DNA of 64,000 nucleotides from the NCBI RefSeq assembly GCF_900110995.1, contig NZ_FOJF01000003.1, positions 124,001 through 188,000 of the forward strand, given 5' to 3'. The DNA comes from Chitinophaga sp. YR573 (GTDB taxonomy: Bacteria > Bacteroidota > Bacteroidia > Chitinophagales > Chitinophagaceae). The notes under the pieces are model-generated. The model saw nothing but the letters and a program-made list of their open reading frames with translations. It ran no database searches and was not told the origin of the DNA. Below are positions 1 through 8,339 of the stretch, one piece after another; position 1 is the stretch's first letter, and each line of letters opens with the position of its first letter. Position numbers and translations under genes: made by a program.

Positions 1-1
1 A

Positions 2-628
2 AGAGCCACAGGTGTCCAGCTGATCTCCTTTAACGCAGACGCCATCAACCCGGAGAAACGTGCAGAGATCCTGTTAGCGCTAAAGGAGCAGATGAACGGG
101 ATCGGAAAGGTGCGTTGCCTGCTGCATAGCATAGCAAGGGGCAACCTCAAGGCAATGGTTTCGGAGAACGGACCTGTGCTGGGTATAGACGACTTCCGCC
201 TCACTATGGAAGGTATGGCCTTCAGCCTGTACGAGTGGACACAGGAGCTGGTAAACAGTGGTTTGTTTGCACCCGATGCCCGGATTATTTCCTTTACCAG
301 TGAGGGCAGCAGTAAAGCATGGAAGCACTACGCAGCCGTATCTGCGGCCAAAGCGGCCCTGGAAGCCATTACACGGAACATAGCGCTGGAATATGCAGGA
401 CAGGGGCTCCGGGCAAATTGCATACAGGCGGGAATTACAAATACCCGTTCTTTGCAAATGATACCAGGAAGTGAACAATTGATCAGTTATGATAAAACAA
501 GGAATCCTTTTCAACGTTTAACCACACCGGAAGATATCGCCAACGTAGTGTATCTCTTATGTAAAGATGAAGCTGCATGGATCAACGGTGCCATTATTCC
601 TGTTGATGGAGGATCACATATCAGTTAA
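2..628 (+). CDS. FabI-like enoyl-ACP reductase (SDR), 5' end missing
   Basis: The reading frame is open from the window edge, so the N-terminal part with the nucleotide-binding glycine motif lies outside. The visible part has the FabI-like segment LLHSIARGN and a catalytic Tyr-x6-Lys spacing (YAAVSAAK), which is typical of enoyl-ACP reductases rather than the YxxxK of classical SDRs. It ends in the common SDR tail INGAIIPVDGG. By family it reduces enoyl-ACP with NAD(P)H in the cytoplasm. It is followed by a dehydratase, ketosynthase, ACP and PPTase on the same strand, so it probably serves a dedicated acyl or polyene pathway rather than housekeeping fatty acid synthesis. An SDR ketoreductase role is a less likely alternative. 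Confidence 0.8.
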   Translation, partial: RATGVQLISFNADAINPEKRAEILLALKEQMNGIGKVRCLLHSIARGNLKAMVSENGPVLGIDDFRLTMEGMAFSLYEWTQELVNSGLFAPDARIISFTSEGSSKAWKHYAAVSAAKAALEAITRNIALEYAGQGLRANCIQAGITNTRSLQMIPGSEQLISYDKTRNPFQRLTTPEDIANVVYLLCKDEAAWINGAIIPVDGGSHIS

Positions 629-683
629 TATTATTTAAATACCTATTATTTTTGCTAAAGGAGCATCACATATCAGCTTATAC

Positions 684-1127
684 ATGACTATAGAAGAAAT
701 TTTGCAATGCTTGCCCTATGGACCCGATTTTCTGTTTGTAGACGGACTGGATTATATCGATCAGAACAGTGTCAGAGGTCATTATACTTTTAATGCAGAA
801 ATGGATTGTTATAAAGGGCATTTTAAAAAATACCCGGTTACGCCAGGCGTGCTGCTTACAGAAACAATGGCACAGATAGGACTGGTTTGCCTGGGTATCT
901 ATATCACGGCTGATATGGAATCCTGCAGAGGAAGATCGTTTGCACTCACTTCCTCAGAAGTAGCGTTCAGATTGCCTGTTTTCCCGGGAGAAAAAGTAAC
1001 GGTCATTTCCGAAAAAGTGTATTTCCGTTTTGGTAAACTGAAGTGTAAAGTAAAACTGCAGAACAAAGAAGGAAAAGAGGTATGTAGCGGTACTATTTCC
1101 GGTATGATTCTCAAAACCGATGCGTAA
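684..1127 (+). CDS. FabZ-like 3-hydroxyacyl-ACP dehydratase
   Basis: This 147-residue hot-dog fold protein has the two expected catalytic positions: His46 in the GHF motif and Glu60 in PGVLLTETMAQ, where FabZ has PGVLMIEAMAQ. By family it removes water from 3-hydroxyacyl-ACP to give a trans-2-enoyl chain. Its length matches single-domain FabZ. The end overlaps the start of the ketosynthase gene by 8 bases, which points to translational coupling in one operon with the flanking reductase, ketosynthase and ACP. The true substrate is unknown. It could be a dedicated pathway paralogue, since the housekeeping fabZ of Bacteroidota usually sits elsewhere as an lpxC-fabZ fusion. Confidence 0.83.
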   Translation: MTIEEILQCLPYGPDFLFVDGLDYIDQNSVRGHYTFNAEMDCYKGHFKKYPVTPGVLLTETMAQIGLVCLGIYITADMESCRGRSFALTSSEVAFRLPVFPGEKVTVISEKVYFRFGKLKCKVKLQNKEGKEVCSGTISGMILKTDA

Positions 1128-2388
1128 ACGGGTTGTCATAACAGGATTAGGTGTAGCTGCTCCCAACGGGGTAGGCATCCCTGCATTCAGAACTGCTATC
1201 AAGACCGGCCTCTCCGGCATCCGTCATGATCCTCAACTCGAAACCTTACAGTTCTCCTGTCAGATCAATGGCAAACCCGATGTCCCTGAAAGCCTGCAAC
1301 TGGCTTACTTAGACCCATTAGAACTACGCAACTTCAATAGCAACGGTATCCTCTACGGTCTCATCGCCGGTATAGACGCCTGGAAAGATGCCCAACTGCC
1401 CATCAGTTCCGGTGAACCCGACTGGGACAGTGGTACTATCTTTGGCGCCGGTTCCGCCGGTGTAGATAAACTGCGGGAGGCCATCTATAAAGTAGATGAC
1501 CTGCAGGTACGCCGTCTGGGCAGCACCGTAGTACCACAGACCATGGCCAGCGGTATCAGCGCCTGGCTGGGTGGAAAGCTGGGACTGGGTAACCAGGTCA
1601 CTACCAACTCATCTGCCTGTATCACCGGCGCAGAAAGCCTGCTGATGGCGTATGAACGCATCGTATCCGGACGGGCAACACGTATGCTTGCCGGTAGTAC
1701 CAGCGATAGCGGACCTTATATTTGGGGCGGCTTCGATGCCCTCAAAGTATGCACCTTCAAACACAACGATAATCCTGCTGCGGGCTCACGCCCGATGAGT
1801 GCTACTGCCAGTGGCTTCGTACCGGGCAGCGGTGCCGGTGCCCTGCTTTTGGAATCGCTGGACAGTGCCCTGGAAAGGGGAGTACCTATCTATGCAGAAG
1901 TGCTGGGTGGCCATGTCAATTCCGGTGGGCAACGCGGAGATGGTAGCATGACAGCGCCTAACAGCATGGCTGTGCAACGCTGCATTACCGGGGCTTTACA
2001 CCATGCCGGTGTTAGCGCCCAGGAAATTGATGCTATCAATGGTCACCTTACTGCCACCGGTAAAGATGCGCTGGAAATAGAAAACTGGAGTGTGGCACTG
2101 GGCCGTAAGGGAAAAGATTTCCCTTATATCAATGCGTTGAAATCTATGATTGGTCATTGCCTCAGTGCTTCGGGAAGTATAGAACTGGTAGCGGCAGTGT
2201 TACAGTTAAAAGAAGACTTCCTGTTTCCAAATATCAATTGTGAAGACCTTCATCCTGCTATCAGCGCCATTGTTGACGAAGAAAAAATACCGATGCAGTT
2301 GCTGTATAAAGAATTAAATTTGATCGCCAAAGCCAGTTTTGGATTTGGGGATGTCAATGCCTGTATAATTTTAAAGAAATATAAATAG
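1120..2388 (+). CDS. Beta-ketoacyl-ACP synthase (FabF/KAS II-like)
   Basis: This 422-residue condensing enzyme keeps the Cys-His-His triad: Cys167 in SSACITG, His309 in GHLTATGKD and His346 in IGHCLSASG. The motif around the first His differs from the usual HGTGT of FabF, and GHT is replaced by GHC around the second, so this is a divergent, probably specialised ketosynthase. By family it performs decarboxylative condensation of malonyl-ACP with an acyl primer. It overlaps the dehydratase by 8 bases, and its stop is directly followed by the ACP start, so the ACP is the likely partner. All triad residues are present, so it is unlikely to be a chain-length factor. Confidence 0.85.
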   Translation: MRKRVVITGLGVAAPNGVGIPAFRTAIKTGLSGIRHDPQLETLQFSCQINGKPDVPESLQLAYLDPLELRNFNSNGILYGLIAGIDAWKDAQLPISSGEPDWDSGTIFGAGSAGVDKLREAIYKVDDLQVRRLGSTVVPQTMASGISAWLGGKLGLGNQVTTNSSACITGAESLLMAYERIVSGRATRMLAGSTSDSGPYIWGGFDALKVCTFKHNDNPAAGSRPMSATASGFVPGSGAGALLLESLDSALERGVPIYAEVLGGHVNSGGQRGDGSMTAPNSMAVQRCITGALHHAGVSAQEIDAINGHLTATGKDALEIENWSVALGRKGKDFPYINALKSMIGHCLSASGSIELVAAVLQLKEDFLFPNINCEDLHPAISAIVDEEKIPMQLLYKELNLIAKASFGFGDVNACIILKKYK

Positions 2389-2643
2389 ATGAATAAAGAA
2401 ACGTTGATCGCTGCAATCAAGGATATCGTAAAGCCTTATACGAAAGATGAAGAGGCACTGAATAACCTCAGCGAAAACACTGACTTTGTAACAGACCTTA
2501 AGATCAATTCTGCTAACCTTGTAGATATCATTCTGGATGTAGAAGAGAAATTCAATATTGTTATTGATAATGATTCCATGGAACGTATGCTTACTGTAAA
2601 AGCGGCCATGGAGATCATCGAAACAAAACTCGCCGGGCAATGA
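2389..2643 (+). CDS. Acyl carrier protein with non-canonical attachment motif
   Basis: This 84-residue acidic four-helix carrier protein starts on the base after the ketosynthase stop. The phosphopantetheine attachment serine is most likely Ser41 in LKINSANLVDI, where ordinary ACPs have Asp-Ser-Leu; here the flanking residues are Asn and Ala. The following helix (VDIILDVEEKFNIVID) is typical of ACP helix II. It would carry the growing acyl chain for the adjacent ketosynthase and dehydratase. The odd motif suggests a carrier specialised for this pathway, possibly recognised by the PPTase encoded next to it. Confidence 0.82.
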   Translation: MNKETLIAAIKDIVKPYTKDEEALNNLSENTDFVTDLKINSANLVDIILDVEEKFNIVIDNDSMERMLTVKAAMEIIETKLAGQ

Positions 2644-2662
2644 TTATAAAACTCTTCATACA

Positions 2663-3163
2663 GTGATAGGGAATGATATAGTAGATCTTGATCTTGCTGC
2701 ACAGGAGAGCCACTGGCAACGCCCCGGTTATCTGGATAAAATCTTTACTACTCAGGAGCAATCAATGATTGCAAATGCTGAAAATTCCACGTTAATGGTA
2801 TGGCTCCTCTGGAGCCGCAAAGAAGCCGTTTACAAGATCATCAACAGGTTATCTCGTATAAGAACTTACGCCCCTCTTAAATATCAATGTTCAGAAGAAA
2901 ACTTCGTTACTTACGAAGGCACATTATACCCTTTTAAAACTTATCAGACAGGTAACTGTATTCATACCATCGCAGTAGAAAGATCTGAGTTATTTGATAC
3001 CCTGGAAGTCTATACAGGGCAAAGGGAACAATGGAACATCAGCAAAGATGAATACGGGATTCCTTTTTTAGAAGGCAAACCTGTATCTGTTAGTCATCAT
3101 GGGCGTTATGCAGCCATGATAGTTTATAATGATAACAATCCTGGTAACTCACTCATATCATAA
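2663..3163 (+). CDS. 4'-phosphopantetheinyl transferase superfamily protein
   Basis: This 166-residue protein has the PPTase signatures GNDIVDL near the N-terminus (Asp5, Asp8, magnesium and CoA binding) and WSRKEAVYK (Trp50 to Lys58). By family it transfers phosphopantetheine from CoA to an ACP serine, here presumably that of the upstream ACP 19 bases away. The start is a GTG, chosen because the conserved GNDIVDL motif follows it directly. Its 3' end overlaps the convergent HAD gene by 40 bases. It is short, near AcpS-like single-domain size rather than a full-length Sfp, so it may act as a dimer or trimer. Confidence 0.82.
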   Translation: MIGNDIVDLDLAAQESHWQRPGYLDKIFTTQEQSMIANAENSTLMVWLLWSRKEAVYKIINRLSRIRTYAPLKYQCSEENFVTYEGTLYPFKTYQTGNCIHTIAVERSELFDTLEVYTGQREQWNISKDEYGIPFLEGKPVSVSHHGRYAAMIVYNDNNPGNSLIS

Positions 3164-3756
3164 AAAACTTTTGCTCCCTCTTTCTCCAGCTCTTTCCCAT
3201 TAAAAGGTTTCGCATAACCATAAGGAGTAAACCCACCTCTCACTGCTGCTGTAATCCCCGCCTTACTATCTTCCACCACTGCACAAACAGAAGGATCAAA
3301 TCCCATCTTCTCCGCCGCATACAGGAATACCCCCGGATCTGGTTTCCAGCTGCCAATATCATATCCACTAAAAATCCTGTTCTCAAAATAAGGAATCAGA
3401 CCAGTCACAGTAAGATTCAGTTTTATCTTCTCCACCGGCCCGCTGGATGCCACACAAAAAGGAATCTTCAACCCTTCAAGCACTGCTTTTACTCCCGGTA
3501 CGGCCTTCATCTCTTTCTTAAATATCTCATAAGTCCTGGCCCGGAAATCCTGCTCCAGAGTCTCCGGAAAAGGGCGGCTGGCACGTTGCTGTAAAGCTTT
3601 GATAGCCTCTTTCAGCCTGATCCCGCTAAACTCTTCAACAGCCTCTGTAAGGTCCATACTCACTCCAAATTCGGCCGTCATCTCCAGTAACACCCTGTTG
3701 TTGATCACCTCACTATCTACCAATACACCATCACAATCGAAAATGATACATTCCAT
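3124..3756 (-). CDS. HAD-family hydrolase (beta-phosphoglucomutase-like)
   Basis: This 210-residue protein has all HAD motifs: motif I DCDGVLVDS (Asp7 nucleophile, Asp9), motif II serine in CVASSG, motif III lysine in SWKPDP, and motif IV VEDSKAGI. The helical cap inserted after motif I fits subfamily IA, the group of phosphoglycolate phosphatase, beta-phosphoglucomutase and sugar phosphatases. It acts in the cytoplasm on a small phosphorylated metabolite that cannot be named from sequence. It lies 3 bases downstream of the MFS gene on the same strand, so the two are probably cotranscribed. Its 3' end overlaps the convergent PPTase gene. Confidence 0.85.
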   Translation of the reverse strand: MECIIFDCDGVLVDSEVINNRVLLEMTAEFGVSMDLTEAVEEFSGIRLKEAIKALQQRASRPFPETLEQDFRARTYEIFKKEMKAVPGVKAVLEGLKIPFCVASSGPVEKIKLNLTVTGLIPYFENRIFSGYDIGSWKPDPGVFLYAAEKMGFDPSVCAVVEDSKAGITAAVRGGFTPYGYAKPFNGKELEKEGAKVFYDMSELPGLLSL

Positions 3757-3759
3757 ATA

Positions 3760-4887
3760 TTAAGCTTCTTCTTTAACATGTCTTATCAGCCAGCTAATCA
3801 CTAAGCCCAGGCAGGCCACAGTGGCAAATGCCCAGCGTAATCCCGCTGCTTCAGCTAAAAACCCTACCACAGGTGGTACTATTAAAAAACCAAGATACCC
3901 CACTGTAGATACCGCCGCTATAGCTGATCCGCTGCTCATATTTTTAGACCTGCCTGCCATACTGAATACCAGTGGTACCACGCAGGATGTACCTAAGCCT
4001 ATCATCATAAATCCTATCCCCGCAGGAATGGGAAAAGGCATTGCTGCTGCCAGCAGCATCCCACACAATATAAGCAGGCCGCTGAATTTTATAATAACAG
4101 GAATCCCCAATCTGTTAACAAGTATATCACCGCTGAACCTTCCGCCGGCCATAGCGATCATAAAGGCCACATATCCCACGGTTGAGATAGCATGTACCGC
4201 TTTCTGGAAATAGATCCCGCTCCAGTCGTACATAGTACCCTCACAGGCCATCACCGCAAAAGAGATGAAACCGAACTTTAACAGGTGTTTATCCGGTAAT
4301 ATCAGGCGTTTGCCACCGCCTCCGGTAGAAGGAGGCTGATGTAAGGTGGTAGGGAAGAAGAAAAGTCCTAAAATGATCATGGAAGTACCTGCAAAAAGCA
4401 GGTGCCAGTAGGTAGGGAATTGCATGTACACCATGAGTAACCCAAGTAAAGCTCCGGCAAAACCAGCCAGGCTCCACACCCCATGAAAAGTAGTAATGAT
4501 AGACCTGGGGAAGAGCGCCTGCACACCCACAGACTGTGCATTCATAGAGATATTCATCAGGTTGCGGGAGGATCCGAAGCAAAACAACACGATCACCAGT
4601 TGCCAGCTCTTAGTCACAAATCCCAGCAGGCATAACATCAGGTTAAATATCATGGCGCCCAGCATCATAATATTACGACTACTAAACTTCCTTAAAAGCA
4701 TACCGGTAACTGGCAGGGTAAGAATCAGCCCCAGCGGTAAGGCAAACAGGACAAACCCCAGTTGCGCCTCATTGAGCTCTAATTTCCGCTGGATATCAGG
4801 AATCCTCGAAGCCCAGGAAGAATATCCAAACCCGGAAATAAAGAAGAATAATGTAATCGCTATTCGTGCCGCCCTCGGAGAATCCAT
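3760..4887 (-). CDS. MFS transporter, YbjJ-like
   Basis: This 375-residue inner-membrane protein has about 11 to 12 hydrophobic segments. The opening FISGFGYSSWASRIPDIQ and the late segment VSTVGYLGFLIVPPVVGFL resemble E. coli YbjJ and the fucose-permease-like branch of the major facilitator superfamily. Substrate is unknown. The gene is directly upstream of the HAD phosphatase with a 3-base gap. In E. coli ybjJ also neighbours a HAD phosphatase gene (ybjI, of a different HAD subclass), which hints at a joint role such as uptake or export of a phosphorylatable or dephosphorylated metabolite. That link is inference. Confidence 0.82.
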   Translation of the reverse strand: MDSPRAARIAITLFFFISGFGYSSWASRIPDIQRKLELNEAQLGFVLFALPLGLILTLPVTGMLLRKFSSRNIMMLGAMIFNLMLCLLGFVTKSWQLVIVLFCFGSSRNLMNISMNAQSVGVQALFPRSIITTFHGVWSLAGFAGALLGLLMVYMQFPTYWHLLFAGTSMIILGLFFFPTTLHQPPSTGGGGKRLILPDKHLLKFGFISFAVMACEGTMYDWSGIYFQKAVHAISTVGYVAFMIAMAGGRFSGDILVNRLGIPVIIKFSGLLILCGMLLAAAMPFPIPAGIGFMMIGLGTSCVVPLVFSMAGRSKNMSSGSAIAAVSTVGYLGFLIVPPVVGFLAEAAGLRWAFATVACLGLVISWLIRHVKEEA

Positions 4888-4981
4888 ATAATTGTACGCT
4901 GATCCGCCGGTAAAGGTAGAAATATTAAAAACAAAAGAGGAAGGAGTGAACTAAAAGCCAGAATTTATAACAAAACACAAT

Positions 4982-5141
4982 AGGCTCCGGTAGGAGCCCC
5001 GTGTTTGTAGAAAACAGATTAAACAACAAAACACAGACTCCGTAGGAGTCCCCTTCTATTAGTTATTTAGAAGGGGACTCCTACGGAGTCAATTAAAGAG
5101 ATATAGATATTGCTACAAACACGGGGCTCCTACCGGAGCCT
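4982..5141. repeat. Nested inverted repeat, REP/BIME-like
   Basis: Two perfect inverted repeats are nested. The outer arms are 4982-5010 and 5113-5141 (29 of 29 bases), and the inner arms are 5036-5058 and 5068-5090 (23 of 23) around a 9-base loop. Each arm contains its own small palindrome of the form GGCTCC-GGTA-GGAGCC or GACTCC-GTA-GGAGTC. Outer and inner arms are therefore related, as in paired REP sequences. It lies between two minus-strand genes. It has no uridine tract, so it is a poor fit to a simple terminator. No transposase gene is adjacent. Confidence 0.85.
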
Positions 5142-5163
5142 GTTGAATGGAGCTTTTTAATCC

Positions 5164-7605
5164 TTAAAAAGTATCTTCTACACGTCCCACGCGACCATCT
5201 TCTGCAATCCCTTCTACAATCACCCTGAAATGCCTGGTGAAGTCATTATTATAAAAAGCGATCTTTGCCGTATGAGAAGCAGAATCCACATTCACACTTG
5301 GATTCCAGTAAAGTGTCAGTCGTTTATCTGCCAGCGCATGTACTTCTTTCCTTACAGAATAATCCGGTGAGTAAAACTCTTTCAGTATACTATATCCACC
5401 TTTCTTATACAGCTCAAAGCCCTTCACTGCCGGATCATTACTATCTCCGCCTTTCTTGGTATAAATGGCAATCGCTCCACCGGCGCCACCGCCAAAACCT
5501 CCCATAAAAGGAGGACGGAATACCTTGATCAACGCAATGTCATTGATATTCAGACTGCTGATCATATCCTTCTGTGTCGGCATCTCATTCAGGTACAAAG
5601 TGGGCGTACCACCTCTCCAGGATAAGGTCGGGTTATTATAATCCCCGGTTATCTGCAAACCAGCTACTCTCGACTGTAAATACTGAAACACGTTAAAGGA
5701 AGTAGGCGCTTCTTTAGTCAGGTCAAATGAATACCCATCACCACCGGCAAACATACCCGAAGCATATTTCTTATCAATCGTCTCTTCAGGAGCAACACGT
5801 CTTTCCTTGATATTCACTTCTTTCAGCATGATCGTTCTGTTACTGATAGCCCTGTTTACCCGGTTACTTTCATTCGCCGCATTCAGGAAGTTGGTCAGCA
5901 CGCTTTTATCTAAAGGAGCCGGAACCCGGAAAGGGTAGGGAGACTTAAGCGCTACATAGTTATCAAAGAAATGAGAATTGAATTTTACGTTTACCGCTTT
6001 CGATTTGTCTTTGTCACTGCCTTTATAATATATATCCAGTGTATCCATGAACTGTAAATTATCTACAGTAAATTCTCCCATCTGGTTGGTAGTAGCAGAG
6101 GTAAAGGCAGTAGTACTATCCAGCGGATGTTTCAGGATCATAGAAATCTTTCCGTTGTTCAGCGGAACACGACCTTCCACATAGGCAGTACCCTTTATAG
6201 CAATCCCCTGTTCATAAGGGAAGCGGATCTGAGGTAAATCATTATTGATGATCTTTTCCCAGCTGAACCTTCTCCATCCATTGGTCATCATCACCAGGTC
6301 CAGTGCATCTGTTGCCAGTTTAGACGTATCTGAGAAATACCAGGCCGGATTATAAATATATCCTTTCAGGTCTGAAGTGAGCAGGAGATTGGAGTAGATA
6401 TTATTCTCATCAGGATCTTCCATCACCAGGTCTGCATCCGTAACAGAAATAGATAAACTCGTTTTTAAAGTATCCGGTATTTCTATCTCAATCTTATTCT
6501 TGGATCTTTCATCCGTATTGATATAAGGATTTTTCAGATTGATCACCAGCTGATCATTCTTCTTTACAAATACCAGTCGTTCAGACAACGGTTTCCCATC
6601 AGCGCTGAATAATGTCAGCTGTAAAATGCCGCTTGGGATGCTGGCTGTAGGAATAAAGCCGCTGATTCTGCCGTCAGAGACTTTCAGAGAGGCCCTGTAC
6701 ACAAGCTGTTGCTGCATCTGAGCCACTAAGAATAAGCGGTCATAGGTCGTATCTTCTATATTTGCAGGTGAAGCCTGGTAGAAAATGCGTGTGCCCCTGT
6801 TGTATACTTTCAGACCGGCCCCGGTATTTTTAGCCACAGGCAGTATCACATCCTTCTCCTGGCCATTCGCGCTCTTCACTGCTGCATGGTAAGTTTCCCC
6901 GGCAATTGCTGTCAGTTCGAAAGAACCCATACCATCGTGTAGCGTCTGTACGGTGGCAATGGTTTTGCCCTTATTATTCTGGATATTTCCGCTTACCGCA
7001 ATAGGATAGCCATTCTGATCGACCGCCTTAAAGGCTACCTGTGTAGGTATATTTTCCAGCAGGTCACCACCTTCGGGGAAGAACTGCACGGCAAAATCGC
7101 GGGGCAGCACACTATCCTTAGTGGTAGAAGGGGTACGGTTCCTGGCATCAAATACTTCGATGTTCCTGTAGTACAGGAAAGCAGGGTCGAAGTTCAGCAT
7201 CCAGGCGGTATATGCCCTGATCTGGTACTGACCAGGTTTCTGATTTTCAGGTAGTTCGATATCGCCTGCAGCGCCGGCGCCACCTGCCATAATACGTTTC
7301 TTCATGATAATGGCCCCGCTTTTGTCCAGCAGTTCCACGTAAAGGTTACTGGCGCCAAGAGAGGGCAGGCCCTGTACCATGATATATGCTTTGAACCAGA
7401 TCGTTTCGCCGGAAGCGTAATAATCTTTGTCAAGGTGCAGGTATACTTTTTCCTGTGGGAAGCGTTTGCCGAATAAATCCAGAGCATTGGTCACCTTATC
7501 GGGCCATTCTGTAGGAAGATAAGCAGCACTGGTTAATACTCCCAGCAGAATGACTGGTAAGATCCACTTTAAACGGGATAACTTTTTAACTCGTGAAGAT
7601 TCCAT
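5164..7605 (-). CDS. Secreted MG2-like protein with C-terminal TonB-plug-like domain
   Basis: This 813-residue protein begins with a membrane segment (about residues 11-28). The next part, FPQEKVYLHLDKDYYASGET, is the typical macroglobulin MG2-like opening found in many Bacteroidota envelope proteins, and further beta-rich domains follow. From about residue 630 it resembles a TonB-receptor plug: FNVFQYLQSRVAGLQITGD, then LYLNEMPT and INDIALIKVFRPP, with a Gly-rich GGFGGGAGGAIAIYTKKGG. There is no room for a 22-strand barrel after it, so it is not a receptor. It is probably anchored in the periplasm or outer membrane; function unknown. It appears to be a single-gene unit facing the Crp-like regulator. 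Confidence 0.75.
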   Translation of the reverse strand: MESSRVKKLSRLKWILPVILLGVLTSAAYLPTEWPDKVTNALDLFGKRFPQEKVYLHLDKDYYASGETIWFKAYIMVQGLPSLGASNLYVELLDKSGAIIMKKRIMAGGAGAAGDIELPENQKPGQYQIRAYTAWMLNFDPAFLYYRNIEVFDARNRTPSTTKDSVLPRDFAVQFFPEGGDLLENIPTQVAFKAVDQNGYPIAVSGNIQNNKGKTIATVQTLHDGMGSFELTAIAGETYHAAVKSANGQEKDVILPVAKNTGAGLKVYNRGTRIFYQASPANIEDTTYDRLFLVAQMQQQLVYRASLKVSDGRISGFIPTASIPSGILQLTLFSADGKPLSERLVFVKKNDQLVINLKNPYINTDERSKNKIEIEIPDTLKTSLSISVTDADLVMEDPDENNIYSNLLLTSDLKGYIYNPAWYFSDTSKLATDALDLVMMTNGWRRFSWEKIINNDLPQIRFPYEQGIAIKGTAYVEGRVPLNNGKISMILKHPLDSTTAFTSATTNQMGEFTVDNLQFMDTLDIYYKGSDKDKSKAVNVKFNSHFFDNYVALKSPYPFRVPAPLDKSVLTNFLNAANESNRVNRAISNRTIMLKEVNIKERRVAPEETIDKKYASGMFAGGDGYSFDLTKEAPTSFNVFQYLQSRVAGLQITGDYNNPTLSWRGGTPTLYLNEMPTQKDMISSLNINDIALIKVFRPPFMGGFGGGAGGAIAIYTKKGGDSNDPAVKGFELYKKGGYSILKEFYSPDYSVRKEVHALADKRLTLYWNPSVNVDSASHTAKIAFYNNDFTRHFRVIVEGIAEDGRVGRVEDTF

Positions 7606-7731
7606 GCGGAATTATTATTTAGTACAAAATTATGTCAAAATATATGCTAAGATAGAATAAGCAGATGATTTATACAGGAGTGGTAGCTCATAGATACGCT
7701 TCATTTGCTTATTATTGTAGTTAAATCGGAT

Positions 7732-7753
7732 ATTTTAAGACAATTTTAAGACA
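7732..7753 (+). promoter_or_regulatory. Tandem 11-bp repeat just before the Crp-like gene
   Basis: The sequence ATTTTAAGACA occurs twice back to back (7732-7742 and 7743-7753), ending 4 bases before the ATG at 7758. It lies in the 152-base divergent region. It may be a regulator half-site pair or a translation-start region element. No function can be assigned from sequence alone. Confidence 0.4.
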
Positions 7754-7757
7754 ACTT

Positions 7758-8339
7758 ATGTTCGAAAGGATAGACCAGTTTGTAGCGAGGGACATACAAC
7801 TTACACCAGAAGAACTGGAAGTATTCCACTCCCTGCTGCAATATAAAAAGGTGAAAAAGAAAAGTTTCCTGCTGAAGGAAGGGGAGGTCTGTGACTTTGA
7901 GGCTTATATATTAAAAGGGTGTATCCGTACGTATTACGTCAACAAAGAAGGGGTAGAAACAATATTGTTATTTGCCGTGGAAGACTGGTGGGTAAGTGAT
8001 TTGTCCAGTTTCTCAGAAAGAAAACCTTCCATACAGTTCATCGAAACACTGGAAGATTGTGAACTGTTGATGATCAACTACGAAGATAAAGCGAAGCTTT
8101 TTGAAGAGGTGCCGAAGTTCGAAAGGTTGTTCAGGCATATGGTACAACGCTCTCTGGGCGTGCTGCAGCAACGTTTCTATGCCAATGTCTCCCAGACGGC
8201 AGAAGAGAGATACCTGGCATTTATAGAGAAGTACCCGCATATTGTGCAGCGGGTGCCTCAGCATCAGATTGCCAGGTATATCGGGGTATCTCCTGAATTC
8301 TTAAGTAAAGTGAAAAGTTCGATGTATAAAAAGCTTTAG
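7758..8339 (+). CDS. Crp/Fnr-family transcriptional regulator
   Basis: This 193-residue protein has an N-terminal cyclic-nucleotide-binding-like beta-roll (about residues 25-115, with LLKEGEVCDFEAYILKGCIR) followed by a long dimer helix. The C-terminal helix-turn-helix is short (VPQHQIARYIGVSPEFLSKVKSS). This is the common Bacteroidota Crp-like type. The canonical cAMP-binding motif is not apparent, so it may sense something else or no nucleotide. It is convergent with the esterase gene (ends overlap by 4 bases) and divergent from the MG2-like gene. Its targets are not visible. Confidence 0.85.
   Translation: MFERIDQFVARDIQLTPEELEVFHSLLQYKKVKKKSFLLKEGEVCDFEAYILKGCIRTYYVNKEGVETILLFAVEDWWVSDLSSFSERKPSIQFIETLEDCELLMINYEDKAKLFEEVPKFERLFRHMVQRSLGVLQQRFYANVSQTAEERYLAFIEKYPHIVQRVPQHQIARYIGVSPEFLSKVKSSMYKKL

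Noticed and set aside
80..514. 144-codon minus-strand frame opposite the FabI-like gene
   Set aside because: The plus-strand frame has clear SDR motifs and continues through the window edge; the opposite frame has none.
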